From the NCBI GenBank assembly GCA_050952465.1, contig JBMNKZ010000002.1:186001-250000 (forward strand): 64,000 nt of DNA. The letters run 5' to 3'. The position numbers and the translations under genes were made by a program. The notes beneath the pieces were generated by a model, which searched no databases, had not been told where the DNA came from, and saw only the letters and a list, made by a program, of their open reading frames with translations. This stretch comes from DUPU01 sp050952465 (GTDB lineage Bacteria; Bacillota; Dehalobacteriia; Dehalobacteriales; Dehalobacteriaceae). This document shows, one piece after another, positions 17,242 through 27,013 of this stretch (its first letter is position 1; the number at the start of each line of letters is the position of its first letter).

Positions 17242-17282
17242 GTCTACTGCCATTAGACAATGATAGTCTAACATCATTAGAC
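17242..17282. promoter_or_regulatory. Probable BlaI operator: four half-sites at 12-base spacing
   Basis: GTCTA (17242), TAGAC (17254), GTCTA (17266) and TAGAC (17278) alternate with exactly seven bases between them, making three overlapping palindromes just upstream of the repressor gene. This position and symmetry fit a BlaI/MecI dimer array. Confidence 0.65.
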
Positions 17283-17314
17283 AAACATGTCAAGTGTTCT
17301 AGGCAATAAAAAAA

Positions 17315-17347
17315 GTACTGTTTCTTATAATTATCAACTAACAGTAC
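17315..17347. repeat. Hairpin repeat, family copy 3 (degenerate)
   Basis: GTACTGTT pairs with AACAGTAC over a 17-base loop. The left flank (GGCAATAAAAAAAGTACTG) resembles the left flank of the 11051 and 20481 copies. It is intergenic, upstream of the BlaI unit. Confidence 0.4.
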
Positions 17348-17527
17348 CGTATGGTGCCCATTATTATGCTTACGGAGCCTTCAAAGGTTCGATCAAGGGA
17401 TCCTGATAAAAAACCTTATTCCTAATGAACCCATTGGCGGCTTTCATACAATGCTCGGGTAAAAATGTTAAACCGCCGAATTCTTTCTTTTCTTCACTAT
17501 CACCGGCGGGGATAACCCTACCATGCC

Positions 17528-17929
17528 TTATGTCCTGGACATATTGGCACTTCCGATGATAAACACAATCCCGAGTATGACTGCAATGACAGCCCACACA
17601 ACCAGGTCGACAGCCCAGATAACCAGGTCGACAGCCCAGATAACCAGTTCGCTGTACGTTCTCAGACTGACAAACCCAATCAGTGCAGCTAGCAAGTAGA
17701 AAATCCCAGCTGTGATACCGCCGCCTCTACTGCTTCTTGTTGCAATACCGATTATCCCCGCAATCAAAAACGCAGCAGAAAAAGTAAGAACCACAACAAT
17801 ACCTCCGCTTATAGTCTCGGAAGTGATTCCAATGTCATTATTCATAAGGCCATTGACTAATGACAGTAACATCCCGACTCCAAACACAAGGATACTGATA
17901 ATCCCTATGATGAGTTTTACAGTTTTCAT
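17528..17929 (-). CDS. Small four-helix membrane protein with internal heptad repeat
   Basis: The product is about 133 residues with at least four hydrophobic helices (KLIIGIISILVFGVGMLL, then VVVLTFSAAFLIAGIIGIA, then ITAGIFYLLAALIGFVSL, and a C-terminal helix). The last helix is preceded by LVIWAVD repeated twice and a third, varied copy, encoded by a 21-base DNA tandem repeat (17600-17650). ATG at 17929 follows AAAAGGAGAGTGCC. It resembles small unnamed membrane proteins of Gram-positive bacteria; the function is unknown. The repeat could change copy number by slippage without breaking the frame. Confidence 0.65.
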   Translation of the reverse strand: MKTVKLIIGIISILVFGVGMLLSLVNGLMNNDIGITSETISGGIVVVLTFSAAFLIAGIIGIATRSSRGGGITAGIFYLLAALIGFVSLRTYSELVIWAVDLVIWAVDLVVWAVIAVILGIVFIIGSANMSRT

Positions 17930-18086
17930 GGCACTCTCCTTTTCCAATTAATAGTTGTTTCAGTTCATTAACACCTCTTATAATATAACAATTATAGCAT
18001 TATTAAAACATTTTAATTTTCAGAGGAACCGAAGTTTAAAAGATAATTAAGGCAGAAAACCCTATCACTTTTATTTTCTTTTAAGC

Positions 18087-18398
18087 TTAAGTATTATTAT
18101 TCTTATAAAATAATATCCACCAAACTAGAATAAATAAATAACCTACAAATGCATAAATTGCCCAAAGGGAACCTTGCATTAAATTGACAATAAGGTGTTG
18201 AAATTTATTTGGTGATGATCTTCCTATATCATTAATAAAACTTATAGCAGGGACAGTAATCAGTATTATTAAATTTATTATGGATAATACCCGATTTCTT
18301 TTTCTCATAATAGCAAATATTGAAACACCAAATGTTATTATCAGAAAAACATAATAAATAATCCAAAACCAACCAGGTAAAGATGTTGTAGCTGGCAT
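18087..18398 (-). CDS. Small hypothetical membrane protein
   Basis: The product is about 103 residues with three hydrophobic stretches (WFWIIYYVFLIITFGVSIF, then VLSIINLIILITVPAISF, then LWAIYAFVGYLFILVWWILF). ATG at 18398 follows CTAGGGTGATAAAA; a GTG nine bases upstream is possible. It has no recognised family and no operon partners. The 290 bases upstream to 18691 contain no gene. Confidence 0.55.
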   Translation of the reverse strand: MPATTSLPGWFWIIYYVFLIITFGVSIFAIMRKRNRVLSIINLIILITVPAISFINDIGRSSPNKFQHLIVNLMQGSLWAIYAFVGYLFILVWWILFYKNNNT

Positions 18399-18691
18399 TT
18401 TTATCACCCTAGTTTATATTATTCTACACGTGCGCTATAATGTATTTTCAATACTTTATAGCAAAATAAGCCGAGGAAATTTGATCTGATTTACCGCAAT
18501 TCGTTTATCGGCGGGTAACATTACCTAGATCAGATACTCCTAATTTTTGTACATATCCCGGTTTTGAAAGCTTAGCTTCTATTATTTTTAACCTTACCTT
18601 GTTTGGTCTTTGTGGATAACAGACGCCTGTACTTAGGCTATCAAAATAGACCAATCGCGGGTTTTGCACATAATGAAACACTATTTGAATT

Positions 18692-20260
18692 TCAGTGATT
18701 CTCCCTTGTATTATGCCACTCCGTTGTTACAACACAATTTCGTCCTTTGGCTTTTGCTTTATACAGAGCATCATCAGCCTGTTTTAAAACATCTTCGATA
18801 TTGCTTCTATTATTAATGTCATCATAGGTTGACGCCACTCCAATGCTTACAGTAAAACTAATTTCCTGTTTCTCGTAAATCACTTTTATCCTTGACACAG
18901 CCTCCCGAAATTTCATTGCAGCACATTTTGCCTCATCCAAAGAGGTATTCTTTAAAAGTACAGCAAATTCTTCCCCTCCTAAACGTCCAGCAAAATCGGT
19001 TTTTCGGAAACTAGTCCTTATCATATTTCCCATTTTACGAATCACTTCATCTCCCGCTGCATGTCCAAATGTATCGTTGATGGTTTTAAAAAGATCTAGA
19101 TCAATCATCAACAAAGATAACTTCTTATTATGTCTTTTGGCCCAAGATAATTCCCTTTGAGCCAACCTCATAAACTCTGCTCGATTATAAAGACCACTCA
19201 AGGAATCTGTGGTAGCCAAAACAGTTAGTTTTTCCTGAACCTTTTTCTTTTCTGTAATATCTCGGATACATTTAAACATCCTTGTTTTCTTATCATGGGG
19301 AATGCCCAAGGGCAATGTGCTAATCTCAAAGAAACGCTTTTCCCCATCAATCATCATAGAGAATTCCTGGGTAGTCTCACTTTTGAAAATTTCCAGCAAC
19401 TCTGGTTCCCGATTAAATAAATGCTCTATAGGATAGTTATCTAATGAAATATTTAATGCTCCAAAAAAATCTTTAGCAGCCTTGTTGTAATCTATTAGCC
19501 TTAGCCCTGATTCCAATATCATCATGCCATCAGGACTGTTTTCAAAAATTGTTTCTCGAGCAAGAGCCTTTATTTCTAAAAAGTCATATTTTATAATGCC
19601 ATAACCAATAATAAGTATAGAAATGGGCATTATTAAAGCCGTAAAATCAATTATCCACTTATCGTAAGTAAAAAATATCAATATGATTCCGATAAGAGGA
19701 AGTAGGGAAGCAAAAAAGAAAACCATAAATTGGGGTCTGGTGTAGCCAGACCATTTTTTTCGATATCCTAAATAGTAAATGATAATGGTCAGAAACAAGC
19801 ACAATATAGTATAGGAAATATGAACAAAATACCAGTAACCTCTTTCCATATGCAAGGAATAACATCCAAAAAATTGTTTTGCCTCCCAATTCACGTAGAA
19901 GAGATGGTGCCAAGAATTAGTGAGCCGTATGAAAAAAGTACTTACAGGCACAAAAAATAGCACAACCATCATGCGCCTACTTAGGGTATAGATGGTCTTA
20001 GTATAAAGAAGAGCCACCGTCAGCCATAGTACAGAAATAAATGGTAAACCAAAATACTGAATCTGATTCCAAAAGATCAATTCTTGCAGATTGCTATTGT
20101 TGATAATCATTAAATAGCCAAACAAATAAATACCGACACATAAAATAAAGACAGAGAATACCTTTCGGTAGCTATTTTTACCTTTTGAAAAAAAGTAAGC
20201 GGCAAAAAACTGGGTTAATATAACCGCTACAAATAGGTAAAGACTTAGTAATAATTTCAC
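18692..20260 (-). CDS. Membrane diguanylate cyclase (7TM-PAS-GGDEF)
   Basis: The product is about 522 residues. The N-terminal 230 form a seven-helix sensor of the kind seen on histidine kinases. A PAS-like domain (EIKALARETIFENSPDGMMI, then SGLRLIDYNKAAKDFFG) follows, and then a C-terminal GGDEF domain with GRLGGEEFAVLL, the active GGEEF form, and DLDLFKTINDTFGH for metal binding. It should make cyclic di-GMP from two GTP in response to a membrane or intracellular signal. GTG at 20260 is preferred because GAGGTG lies seven bases upstream; the longer frame to 20380 lacks a good site. It is a single gene with no effector nearby. Confidence 0.85.
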   Translation of the reverse strand: MKLLLSLYLFVAVILTQFFAAYFFSKGKNSYRKVFSVFILCVGIYLFGYLMIINNSNLQELIFWNQIQYFGLPFISVLWLTVALLYTKTIYTLSRRMMVVLFFVPVSTFFIRLTNSWHHLFYVNWEAKQFFGCYSLHMERGYWYFVHISYTILCLFLTIIIYYLGYRKKWSGYTRPQFMVFFFASLLPLIGIILIFFTYDKWIIDFTALIMPISILIIGYGIIKYDFLEIKALARETIFENSPDGMMILESGLRLIDYNKAAKDFFGALNISLDNYPIEHLFNREPELLEIFKSETTQEFSMMIDGEKRFFEISTLPLGIPHDKKTRMFKCIRDITEKKKVQEKLTVLATTDSLSGLYNRAEFMRLAQRELSWAKRHNKKLSLLMIDLDLFKTINDTFGHAAGDEVIRKMGNMIRTSFRKTDFAGRLGGEEFAVLLKNTSLDEAKCAAMKFREAVSRIKVIYEKQEISFTVSIGVASTYDDINNRSNIEDVLKQADDALYKAKAKGRNCVVTTEWHNTRENH

Positions 20261-20480
20261 AGAAAACACCTCAAGATATGTTTGAATCCTAGGCAAAATC
20301 TTCTTTGTTCCATAAAATTTACTATAAATATAAATGTTCGAGTAAAACTGTCCTTTTATTGATAACCACCAAGGATTCATTTAAGCATCGCATAACAAAA
20401 TATTAACATTCTTTAACATATCTTTCTACTACCTATCAAATTATAACATGTTTTTTCCATGCAAACGACTAAGCCTAATA

Positions 20481-20525
20481 AAAACAGGGTACTACTCCTT
20501 AAAAATAAGTAACAATACCCTGTTT
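20481..20525. repeat. Hairpin repeat, family copy 4, after ppdK
   Basis: AAAACAGGGTACTACTCCTTA faces TAAGTAACAATACCCTGTTT. The outer ACAGGGTA/TACCCTGT arms pair perfectly. It is close in sequence to the 11051 copy and lies 25 bases after the ppdK stop, so it may serve as its terminator. Confidence 0.6.
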
Positions 20526-20549
20526 ATTAATTGTTAATGCTTAATTTTA

Positions 20550-23201
20550 TTACCCCTTGTTGATTACAGCGGCCTGGGCTGCTGCCAAACGGGCAATGGG
20601 CACCCGGAATGCGGAACAGCTGACAAAGTCCAAGCCTAACTTATAACATGTTTCAATAGACTCCGGATCTCCTCCATGTTCGCCACAAATTCCGATAAGC
20701 AAATTCGGTTTAGTGCTCCGACCCAGTTTCACAGCCATATCCATTAGCTTACCAACACCGTAAGGATCGATAGTAACAAACGGATTTTCCTTCAGTACCT
20801 TCCGGTCAACATAATGCTGCAGGAATTTCCCTTCCGCATCGTCTCGGGAAAAGCCGAAGGTAGTTTGAGTTAAATCATTGGTACCAAAGGAGAAGAAATC
20901 GGCTTCAAGGGCAATTTCATCTGCCGTTAAGGCAGCTCTCGGCACCTCAATCATCGTCCCCACACTATATTCAAAATTAACTCCCGTATCTTTCATTACC
21001 TGCTCCGCAATCTCTACGGTCTGCTTCCTAAGAAATGCTAATTCATTTACATGAATCACCAAAGGAATTTCTACTTCCGGGATGACCTTAACCCCTTCTT
21101 TAGTCAATTGGGCTACCGCCTGGAAAATTGCTTTTGCCTGCATAGCATATATTTCAGGATAAGTAATACCCAAACGGCATCCCCGATGACCCAGCATAGG
21201 GTTAAATTCATGCAAGGATTCTACTTTTTTCAACAAATTTTCCTTGTCTTTAATGAGAGCTGGGTCTCCTCCGGTGCATTTTAATTTAGTAATTTCCACC
21301 AACAATTCTTCCCGATTAGGCAAGAACTCATGAAGAGGCGGATCTAAAAGGCGAATGCAAACGGGATAACCTTCCATAGCTTTTAAGATCCCATAAAAAT
21401 CGTTCTGTTGAAAAGGTAAAAGTTGATCTAAAGCTTTTTGTCTTTCTTCTACCGTTTCTGCCATAATCATCTGTTGCACAAAAGGCAGGCGTTCCTGCTG
21501 CATAAACATATGTTCTGTCCTGGTAAGACCGATTCCGGCCGCCCCAAATTCCCGAGCTTTTCGAGCATCTTCCGGAGTATCAGCATTGGCTCTGACGCCT
21601 AAAGTCCTGATTTCGTCCGCCCAGCCTAAAAACTCAGCAAAGTCGCCTCCCAACTCCGGCGCCAAAGTAGGCACCTTTCCTAACATCACTTGACCGGTAG
21701 CTCCGTCTATTGAAATAACATCTCCCTCTTTTACCGTTACGTCGCCCACAGTAAAAGTCTTCTGCTGGTAGTCAATTTTTATTGCCTCACATCCACACAC
21801 GGCGGGTTTTCCCATACCCCTTGCAACAACAGCAGCATGGCTAGTCATGCCTCCCCTGCTGGTTAATACCCCTTGAGCCATAACCAAACCGTGAATATCA
21901 TCAGGAGTGGTTTCTGTACGCACTAAAACTACTTTCTTGCCTTCTTTACCTTGCTTTTCCGCCTCATCCGCATCAAAGACTACACTTCCGGAAGCTGCTC
22001 CGGGAGAGGCGGGAAGACCGGTCGCAATTACTTCTAATTTGGCCGTGGTATCAATCCTGGGGTGGAGAACCTGATTAATCTGCTGAGCATCAACCCGAAG
22101 CATGGCCTCTTCCTTGGTGATCAAACCTTCGTGCACCATATCCACGGCGATTTTTATCGCTGCTGCGGCTGTCCTTTTACCGTTTCTTGTCTGGAGCATA
22201 TAGAGTTTCCCCCGCTCCACGGTGAATTCTAAGTCCTGCATGTCTCGGTAATGTTTCTCCAGAAGCTGACCGATATTAACAAATTGTTGATAAACTTCCG
22301 GCATATCCTGCTCTAATGATGAGATAGGAAGAGGGGTACGAATCCCGGCCACTACGTCTTCCCCTTGGGCATTTATTAGGTATTCGCCATATAATTTCTT
22401 TTCTCCCGTAGAAGGATTTCTGGTAAAAGCAACGCCTGTGCCGCAGTCATCACCCATATTGCCAAATACCATCGCCTGGACATTAACTGCCGTCCCTAAA
22501 TCATCGGGAATTTTATTATGTTTTCTGTATACTATGGCACGTTCGCTATTCCAAGAGCCAAATACGGCCTTAATCGCCAAAAGAAGCTGTTGATAGGGCT
22601 CTTGGGGGAAATCCTCTCCCGTATGCTTTCGATATAGTTCCTTATATGCATTAATAATCTTATGTAAAGATTCCACAGTTAATTGGTGGTCAAAGGTTAC
22701 CCCCTGCTCTTCCTTGACTCCGGAAAGAATCTCTTCATACTCATGATGGGGCACGCCCATGGCTACATCGCCAAACATTTGGATAAATCTCCGGTAGCAG
22801 TCTAAAGCAAAACGTTCATTATTGGTAGACTTAACGAGTCCTTGTACCGTAATATCATTTAAGCCTAGGTTTAAAATGGTATCCATCATGCCTGGCATGG
22901 AAAACTTTGCTCCGGAGCGTACCGATACTAAGAGCGGGTTTTCCTTTACACCAAAGCTTTTACCAATTTGGTTTTCCAGATCTTTTAAACCTTTTTTCAA
23001 CTGTTCTTCCAAACCTTCGGGGAATTTTTCCCCCACCAAATAATATTCATTGCAGGCCTCGGTAGTAATAGTTAGGCCAGGCGGTACGGGTAGGCCGATA
23101 TTGGTCATTTCAGCGAGGTTTGCACCTTTCCCCCCTAATAAATCTCTCATTTCGGCCTTACCCTCATGAAATAGGTATACATACTTTTTATTACTTGACA
23201 T
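20550..23201 (-). CDS. ppdK: Pyruvate, phosphate dikinase
   Basis: The enzyme interconverts pyruvate + ATP + Pi and phosphoenolpyruvate + AMP + PPi. It has 883 residues, normal for the bacterial enzyme: an ATP-grasp domain (GGKGANLAEM near the N-terminus), the swivelling phosphohistidine domain with GGMTSHAAVVARGMGKPAVCG (the catalytic His), and a C-terminal TIM barrel with GICGEHGGDP (catalytic Cys) and SFGTNDLTQ. The start overlaps the PSRP gene by 11 bases and has GGGGGAGAAAA before it. The gene is coexpressed with its regulatory kinase/phosphorylase and with CcpN, a gluconeogenesis switch. In anaerobes it often works in the glycolytic direction with PPi. Confidence 0.96.
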   Translation of the reverse strand: MSSNKKYVYLFHEGKAEMRDLLGGKGANLAEMTNIGLPVPPGLTITTEACNEYYLVGEKFPEGLEEQLKKGLKDLENQIGKSFGVKENPLLVSVRSGAKFSMPGMMDTILNLGLNDITVQGLVKSTNNERFALDCYRRFIQMFGDVAMGVPHHEYEEILSGVKEEQGVTFDHQLTVESLHKIINAYKELYRKHTGEDFPQEPYQQLLLAIKAVFGSWNSERAIVYRKHNKIPDDLGTAVNVQAMVFGNMGDDCGTGVAFTRNPSTGEKKLYGEYLINAQGEDVVAGIRTPLPISSLEQDMPEVYQQFVNIGQLLEKHYRDMQDLEFTVERGKLYMLQTRNGKRTAAAAIKIAVDMVHEGLITKEEAMLRVDAQQINQVLHPRIDTTAKLEVIATGLPASPGAASGSVVFDADEAEKQGKEGKKVVLVRTETTPDDIHGLVMAQGVLTSRGGMTSHAAVVARGMGKPAVCGCEAIKIDYQQKTFTVGDVTVKEGDVISIDGATGQVMLGKVPTLAPELGGDFAEFLGWADEIRTLGVRANADTPEDARKAREFGAAGIGLTRTEHMFMQQERLPFVQQMIMAETVEERQKALDQLLPFQQNDFYGILKAMEGYPVCIRLLDPPLHEFLPNREELLVEITKLKCTGGDPALIKDKENLLKKVESLHEFNPMLGHRGCRLGITYPEIYAMQAKAIFQAVAQLTKEGVKVIPEVEIPLVIHVNELAFLRKQTVEIAEQVMKDTGVNFEYSVGTMIEVPRAALTADEIALEADFFSFGTNDLTQTTFGFSRDDAEGKFLQHYVDRKVLKENPFVTIDPYGVGKLMDMAVKLGRSTKPNLLIGICGEHGGDPESIETCYKLGLDFVSCSAFRVPIARLAAAQAAVINKG

Positions 23202-24021
23202 TTTTCTCCCCCTTATAATATATCTCTAATACTTTGCCGGCAGTCTCTTCTACTGCTCGGTTTGTCACATTAACTACAGCACAGCCAATTCTTTTAAAAA
23301 TACTTTCCGCATATTCCAGTTCCTGAATAATTCTGTTGGGGTTAGCATAATCAGCCCCAGCCCCTAAACCTAACGCCTTTAATCGCTCATTACGAATCCC
23401 ATTCAATAATTCAGCATTTATGGTTAAGCCGATAATTTTTTTGGCCGGTATCTCAAAAAGCTCCTTCGGTGGTGCTACTTCCGGTACCAAAGGCATATTA
23501 GCCGCCTTAATTTTTTTATGGCCTAAATACATACATACGGGAGTTTTCGATGTTCTGGATACACCAATTAAAACGATATCCGCCTGAATCAGTCCTCGGG
23601 CATCTTTGCCGTCATCATATTTAACAGCAAACTCAATTGCCTCTACCCTGCGGAAATAATCATCATCCAATTTTCTTAAAAGTCCGGTTTCCATTTTAGG
23701 TTGCATCCCGGTAACCTTTGTCACAGCATCCATAGTCGGCCCCAACAGATCCACACAGGGGATATTGTATTCCTGGGACAAGCGTTTGATCGCGTCTCTC
23801 AATTCCTTAATTACTACGGTATAAGCGATCACGCTGTTGTATTTCATCGCCTCGGGAAATACCGCCTCAATGTCCGATACTTGAGAAACGTATGGTACCC
23901 GACAAATATTAACATGTCCCCCGTCAAACTGACTGCCGGCAGCCCTTGCTACCAGCTCAGCGGTTTCTCCCAGGGAATCGGATACAACAAATATAACCGG
24001 TTCACTTTTATGTTCTTTCAT
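23191..24021 (-). CDS. ppsR: PPDK regulatory protein (PSRP, DUF299)
   Basis: This 276-residue bifunctional protein kinase/phosphorylase acts on pyruvate, phosphate dikinase. The DUF299 family is recognised by VSDSLGETAELVARAA at the N-terminus and a P-loop-like GVSRTSKTPVCMYLG. In characterised members it phosphorylates the active-site Thr of PPDK using ADP and removes the phosphate with Pi. Here the substrate motif in ppdK (GGMTSHAA) holds that Thr. The gene sits between ccpN (10-base gap) and ppdK (11-base overlap), so the three form one operon. Confidence 0.93.
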   Translation of the reverse strand: MKEHKSEPVIFVVSDSLGETAELVARAAGSQFDGGHVNICRVPYVSQVSDIEAVFPEAMKYNSVIAYTVVIKELRDAIKRLSQEYNIPCVDLLGPTMDAVTKVTGMQPKMETGLLRKLDDDYFRRVEAIEFAVKYDDGKDARGLIQADIVLIGVSRTSKTPVCMYLGHKKIKAANMPLVPEVAPPKELFEIPAKKIIGLTINAELLNGIRNERLKALGLGAGADYANPNRIIQELEYAESIFKRIGCAVVNVTNRAVEETAGKVLEIYYKGEKNVK

Positions 24022-24031
24022 ATACTCTTAT

Positions 24032-24685
24032 TTATACCCCTTCCACCAGTTCCAGGAATATCCTGGTGATATTAGTTTTTGTAAACCTCCCGACTACTTC
24101 GAGCTTACCAAAGTTTGGTCCCTCCGTTTCACATGGCCGCACCACCGGAAGGCCATCCACCTGGTGTTCAATAATCTTTTTCGCCGCATCAAAAACAGAC
24201 TCTTCCAAAGTGGTCGTAATAATATTGGGCATCCTAGTCATTACCACGTTAACGGGCATATTGTGAATGTCTCCCTGCCCCAATGTTACTTTTAAAAGGT
24301 CCTTTCTGGAAACAGCTCCTTGAAGAATTCCACCCTCGCTGACAATAAAAAGAGAGTCTACATCTTCAATAAAAAGCCTCACAATTGTATCATACACAGA
24401 TGAGTCTTCTTTTACTACAATGGGAATAGATTTATAATCTTTTACTTTCATTTCATTAACCTTAGCGGAAAGAACCGTTCGGGTGTTATTACCCAGATAA
24501 GAATAACCGACCCGAGGCTTTGCATCTATTAAACCAGCCATCACAAGAATCGTCAGATCCGACCTTAAGGCTGACCGAGACAGGTTAAGGTGTTGAGCAA
24601 TATCTTCTCCCGTTATTGGTTCGTTTTCTTTTACAATATTTATGATTTCAATTTGTCTGGCTGTCAGTTGAATAGTTGTCACCAC
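24032..24685 (-). CDS. ccpN: CcpN-like transcriptional repressor with CBS pair
   Basis: The product has 217 residues: an N-terminal winged helix (LTARQIEIINIVKENEPITG, then EDIAQHLNLSRSALRSDL) followed by two CBS motifs (EDSSVYDTIVRLFIEDVDSL and TTLEESVFDAAKKIIEHQVD). This matches Bacillus CcpN/YqzB, which represses gluconeogenic genes and senses ATP/ADP through the CBS pair. It is the first gene of the ccpN-PSRP-ppdK operon, so autoregulation and control of PPDK are plausible. The start is GTG at 24685 or 24682, with GAGGGG immediately upstream. Confidence 0.85.
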   Translation of the reverse strand: MVTTIQLTARQIEIINIVKENEPITGEDIAQHLNLSRSALRSDLTILVMAGLIDAKPRVGYSYLGNNTRTVLSAKVNEMKVKDYKSIPIVVKEDSSVYDTIVRLFIEDVDSLFIVSEGGILQGAVSRKDLLKVTLGQGDIHNMPVNVVMTRMPNIITTTLEESVFDAAKKIIEHQVDGLPVVRPCETEGPNFGKLEVVGRFTKTNITRIFLELVEGV

Positions 24686-24854
24686 CCCTCTAAATGCAAC
24701 AAGATTACTAAATATGTTGTACTATTTACTTTATATATCAATATATTATATACTATATTCATTTATTACCTATAGGTCAATAGCATTTTTTTAGAAAAAC
24801 TTGATAAAAGGGTTTCCACTTTTGAGGGGTAGCTTTCAATTCCACCTGTACAAA

Positions 24855-24894
24855 AAACTCTAAGGGGCGGTACAGAGACCGCCCCTTAGAGTTT
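24855..24894. terminator. Strong terminator after glyS
   Basis: AAACTCTAAGGGGCGGT pairs perfectly with ACCGCCCCTTAGAGTTT around a six-base loop, 36 bases after the glyS stop. On the minus strand the hairpin runs into an AAACTC...TTTTTTG sequence, so it works leftwards as the glyQS terminator. Confidence 0.85.
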
Positions 24895-24929
24895 CTAATA
24901 AATTTTGTCTGTCCTTAATCCCATGGTTA

Positions 24930-27008
24930 CTAATCCACCAGCTGAGAAATATCTGCAATTTCTTTTACATAGTCGGCTATTTGTTTTAATAAAGCTAAAC
25001 GGTTTTCTTTTACCGCTTCTTCTTCTACCATTACCATTACGGCAGAAAAGAAATCATCAATAACACCGCTTAATTCTGCCAAAGCACCTAAAGCCTTTTG
25101 GTAATCTTTCTCCTCCAGGAATTTATCTGCTTGTCCCCTTACTTTAATAAATTCATGATACAAACAGGATTCTGCAGGATCAGAAAAAAGTTCCTCCCGA
25201 ACCTTGCTATGCTGGGCATTTTTTGCTAGGTTAGCCGCCCGGGTAAACCCGGCAATCAATTGACGGAACTTGGCACTCTCCCGAAAATCGCTAACGGCAA
25301 AAGCCTTTTCTTTGATCACCCAGAGATTGTCTACTTCTCCGGCTAAAACAGCGTTAATCACATCATAGCGCATTCCTGACTCAGTTAGTACATTATCCAT
25401 TCTTTGTTGGAAAAAGGCATGGATATCTGTCCAGGTTTTTTCCTCATTATTAATAAAATCAACTTGCTCCTGAAGCAGCCGATATGACTCCTGCACCAAT
25501 TTCTTTAATGATAACTCCAAATTGTGCTGTAAAACAGTATGGACAATTCCTAAAGCTTGTCTTCTTAGAGCATAAGGGTCTTGGGATCCGGTGGGCTGAA
25601 TATCCATTCCAAAAAAGCCTACTATACTGTCCAGTTTATCCGCAATAGCCACAGCTATCCCCGCCTTGGTTTTTGGCACTTCATCTCCGGTAAACCGGGG
25701 CAGGTAATGCTCACGAATCGCCGTGCTCACTGCCTCATCTTCTCCGGCATATCGGGCATAGTATTCACCCATAATCCCCTGAAGTTCCGGAAATTCGTAG
25801 ACCACATTTGATACTAGATCAGCTTTGGCAAGATATGCCGCTCGACCGGTGGCATCAATCTCTTCCTTAGAAAATCCTAATTCCTCCCCGATAAATTGAG
25901 CCAATTTTTGTACCCGTTCTACCTTAGAGGATAAGCTACCCAATTTTTCATGAAAAACGATACTTTGCAGTTTAGCGACATTATCGGCTAGGTTCCTTTT
26001 CAAATCCTCACGGTAGAAAAATTCCGCATCCGCGAGCCTAGCGCGCAAAACCTTTTCATTTCCGGCTGTGACAATTTCTATATGCTCCGGCAAACCGTTT
26101 CTCACGGTAATAAATTTGGGGAGTAGCGTCCCATCTTCTTTAAATACAGGAAAATAGCGTTGGTGCTCCCTCATAGGAGTAATTAACACCTCTTGGGGTA
26201 AGTCCAAATACTTCTCCTCGAAACTTCCGCATAAAGCTGTGGGATATTCCAAAAGATAGGTAACCTCATCCAGTAACTCTTCATCCTGATGCACCTGCCC
26301 TCCATTAAGCCGGGCAGTATCCAAGATCTGCTGCCAGATCAATTGTTTCCTTTCGTCCTGGTCTACAATACAATAATTCTCTTTTAGTTTAGAGATATAT
26401 TCATGGGGAGCAGCTAATTCTACTATCCCCTCTCCAAGGAAACGGTGACTTTGGCTTTCCCGTCCTGCTTTTAGCCCCTCAATTTCCACATCCAGTACCT
26501 CGTTGCCAAATAGAGCCACCATCCACCGGATGGGCCGAGCAAACTTCATTTCTAAATCGCCCCAGCGCATTGGTTTTGGAAAGTACAGCTTATGCACTAT
26601 GTTTAACAGAATGCCCGGAAGCACCGTTTCAGCAGGCTGTCCCATACTCTTTTTCGTGGCAAAAACATATTTACCCTGGGGAGTTTCTTTTATTCTTAAT
26701 TCCTTGATATCAACACCCTGACCCCGGGCAAAGCCCAATACCGCTTTAGTGGGATTCCCATCAGCATCGAAGGCCGCCTTTTCTGAAGGCCCTTTTACTT
26801 CCTGGGCTAAATCCGCCTGGGTTTCAGCCAGTTCCTGTACCATTAAGGCCAGCCTCCTGGGAGTGCCATAAACATTAATCTTCGAAAAATCCAGTCTATG
26901 CTCGTTAAAGCCAGCTTCCGCCAGCTCTCTCATTTGTTTCAAGGCCGGCCCCATAAAACGGGCAGGAATTTCCTCCGTCCCTATTTCAAAAAGTAGATCT
27001 TTCGCCAT
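24930..27008 (-). CDS. glyS: Glycyl-tRNA synthetase beta subunit
   Basis: This is the large subunit of the bacterial alpha2beta2 glycyl-tRNA synthetase (692 residues, typical). The N-terminus KDLLFEIGTEEIPARFMGPA is diagnostic, with TPRRLALMV, SHRFLG, and an HD-like stretch within the tRNA-binding core; the C-terminal helical DALR-like domain is present. It binds and positions tRNA-Gly for the alpha subunit. The gap to glyQ is only five bases. Expression should be governed by the T-box at 28005-28262. Confidence 0.96.
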   Translation of the reverse strand: MAKDLLFEIGTEEIPARFMGPALKQMRELAEAGFNEHRLDFSKINVYGTPRRLALMVQELAETQADLAQEVKGPSEKAAFDADGNPTKAVLGFARGQGVDIKELRIKETPQGKYVFATKKSMGQPAETVLPGILLNIVHKLYFPKPMRWGDLEMKFARPIRWMVALFGNEVLDVEIEGLKAGRESQSHRFLGEGIVELAAPHEYISKLKENYCIVDQDERKQLIWQQILDTARLNGGQVHQDEELLDEVTYLLEYPTALCGSFEEKYLDLPQEVLITPMREHQRYFPVFKEDGTLLPKFITVRNGLPEHIEIVTAGNEKVLRARLADAEFFYREDLKRNLADNVAKLQSIVFHEKLGSLSSKVERVQKLAQFIGEELGFSKEEIDATGRAAYLAKADLVSNVVYEFPELQGIMGEYYARYAGEDEAVSTAIREHYLPRFTGDEVPKTKAGIAVAIADKLDSIVGFFGMDIQPTGSQDPYALRRQALGIVHTVLQHNLELSLKKLVQESYRLLQEQVDFINNEEKTWTDIHAFFQQRMDNVLTESGMRYDVINAVLAGEVDNLWVIKEKAFAVSDFRESAKFRQLIAGFTRAANLAKNAQHSKVREELFSDPAESCLYHEFIKVRGQADKFLEEKDYQKALGALAELSGVIDDFFSAVMVMVEEEAVKENRLALLKQIADYVKEIADISQLVD

Positions 27009-27013
27009 CTATC

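Noticed and set aside
17370..17597. A 75-codon minus-strand frame overlapping the small membrane protein
   Set aside because: Its first third is out of frame with the better-supported gene at 17528-17929 and no ribosome site is seen; the last 52 codons could be a stub of a lost gene but resemble nothing I know.
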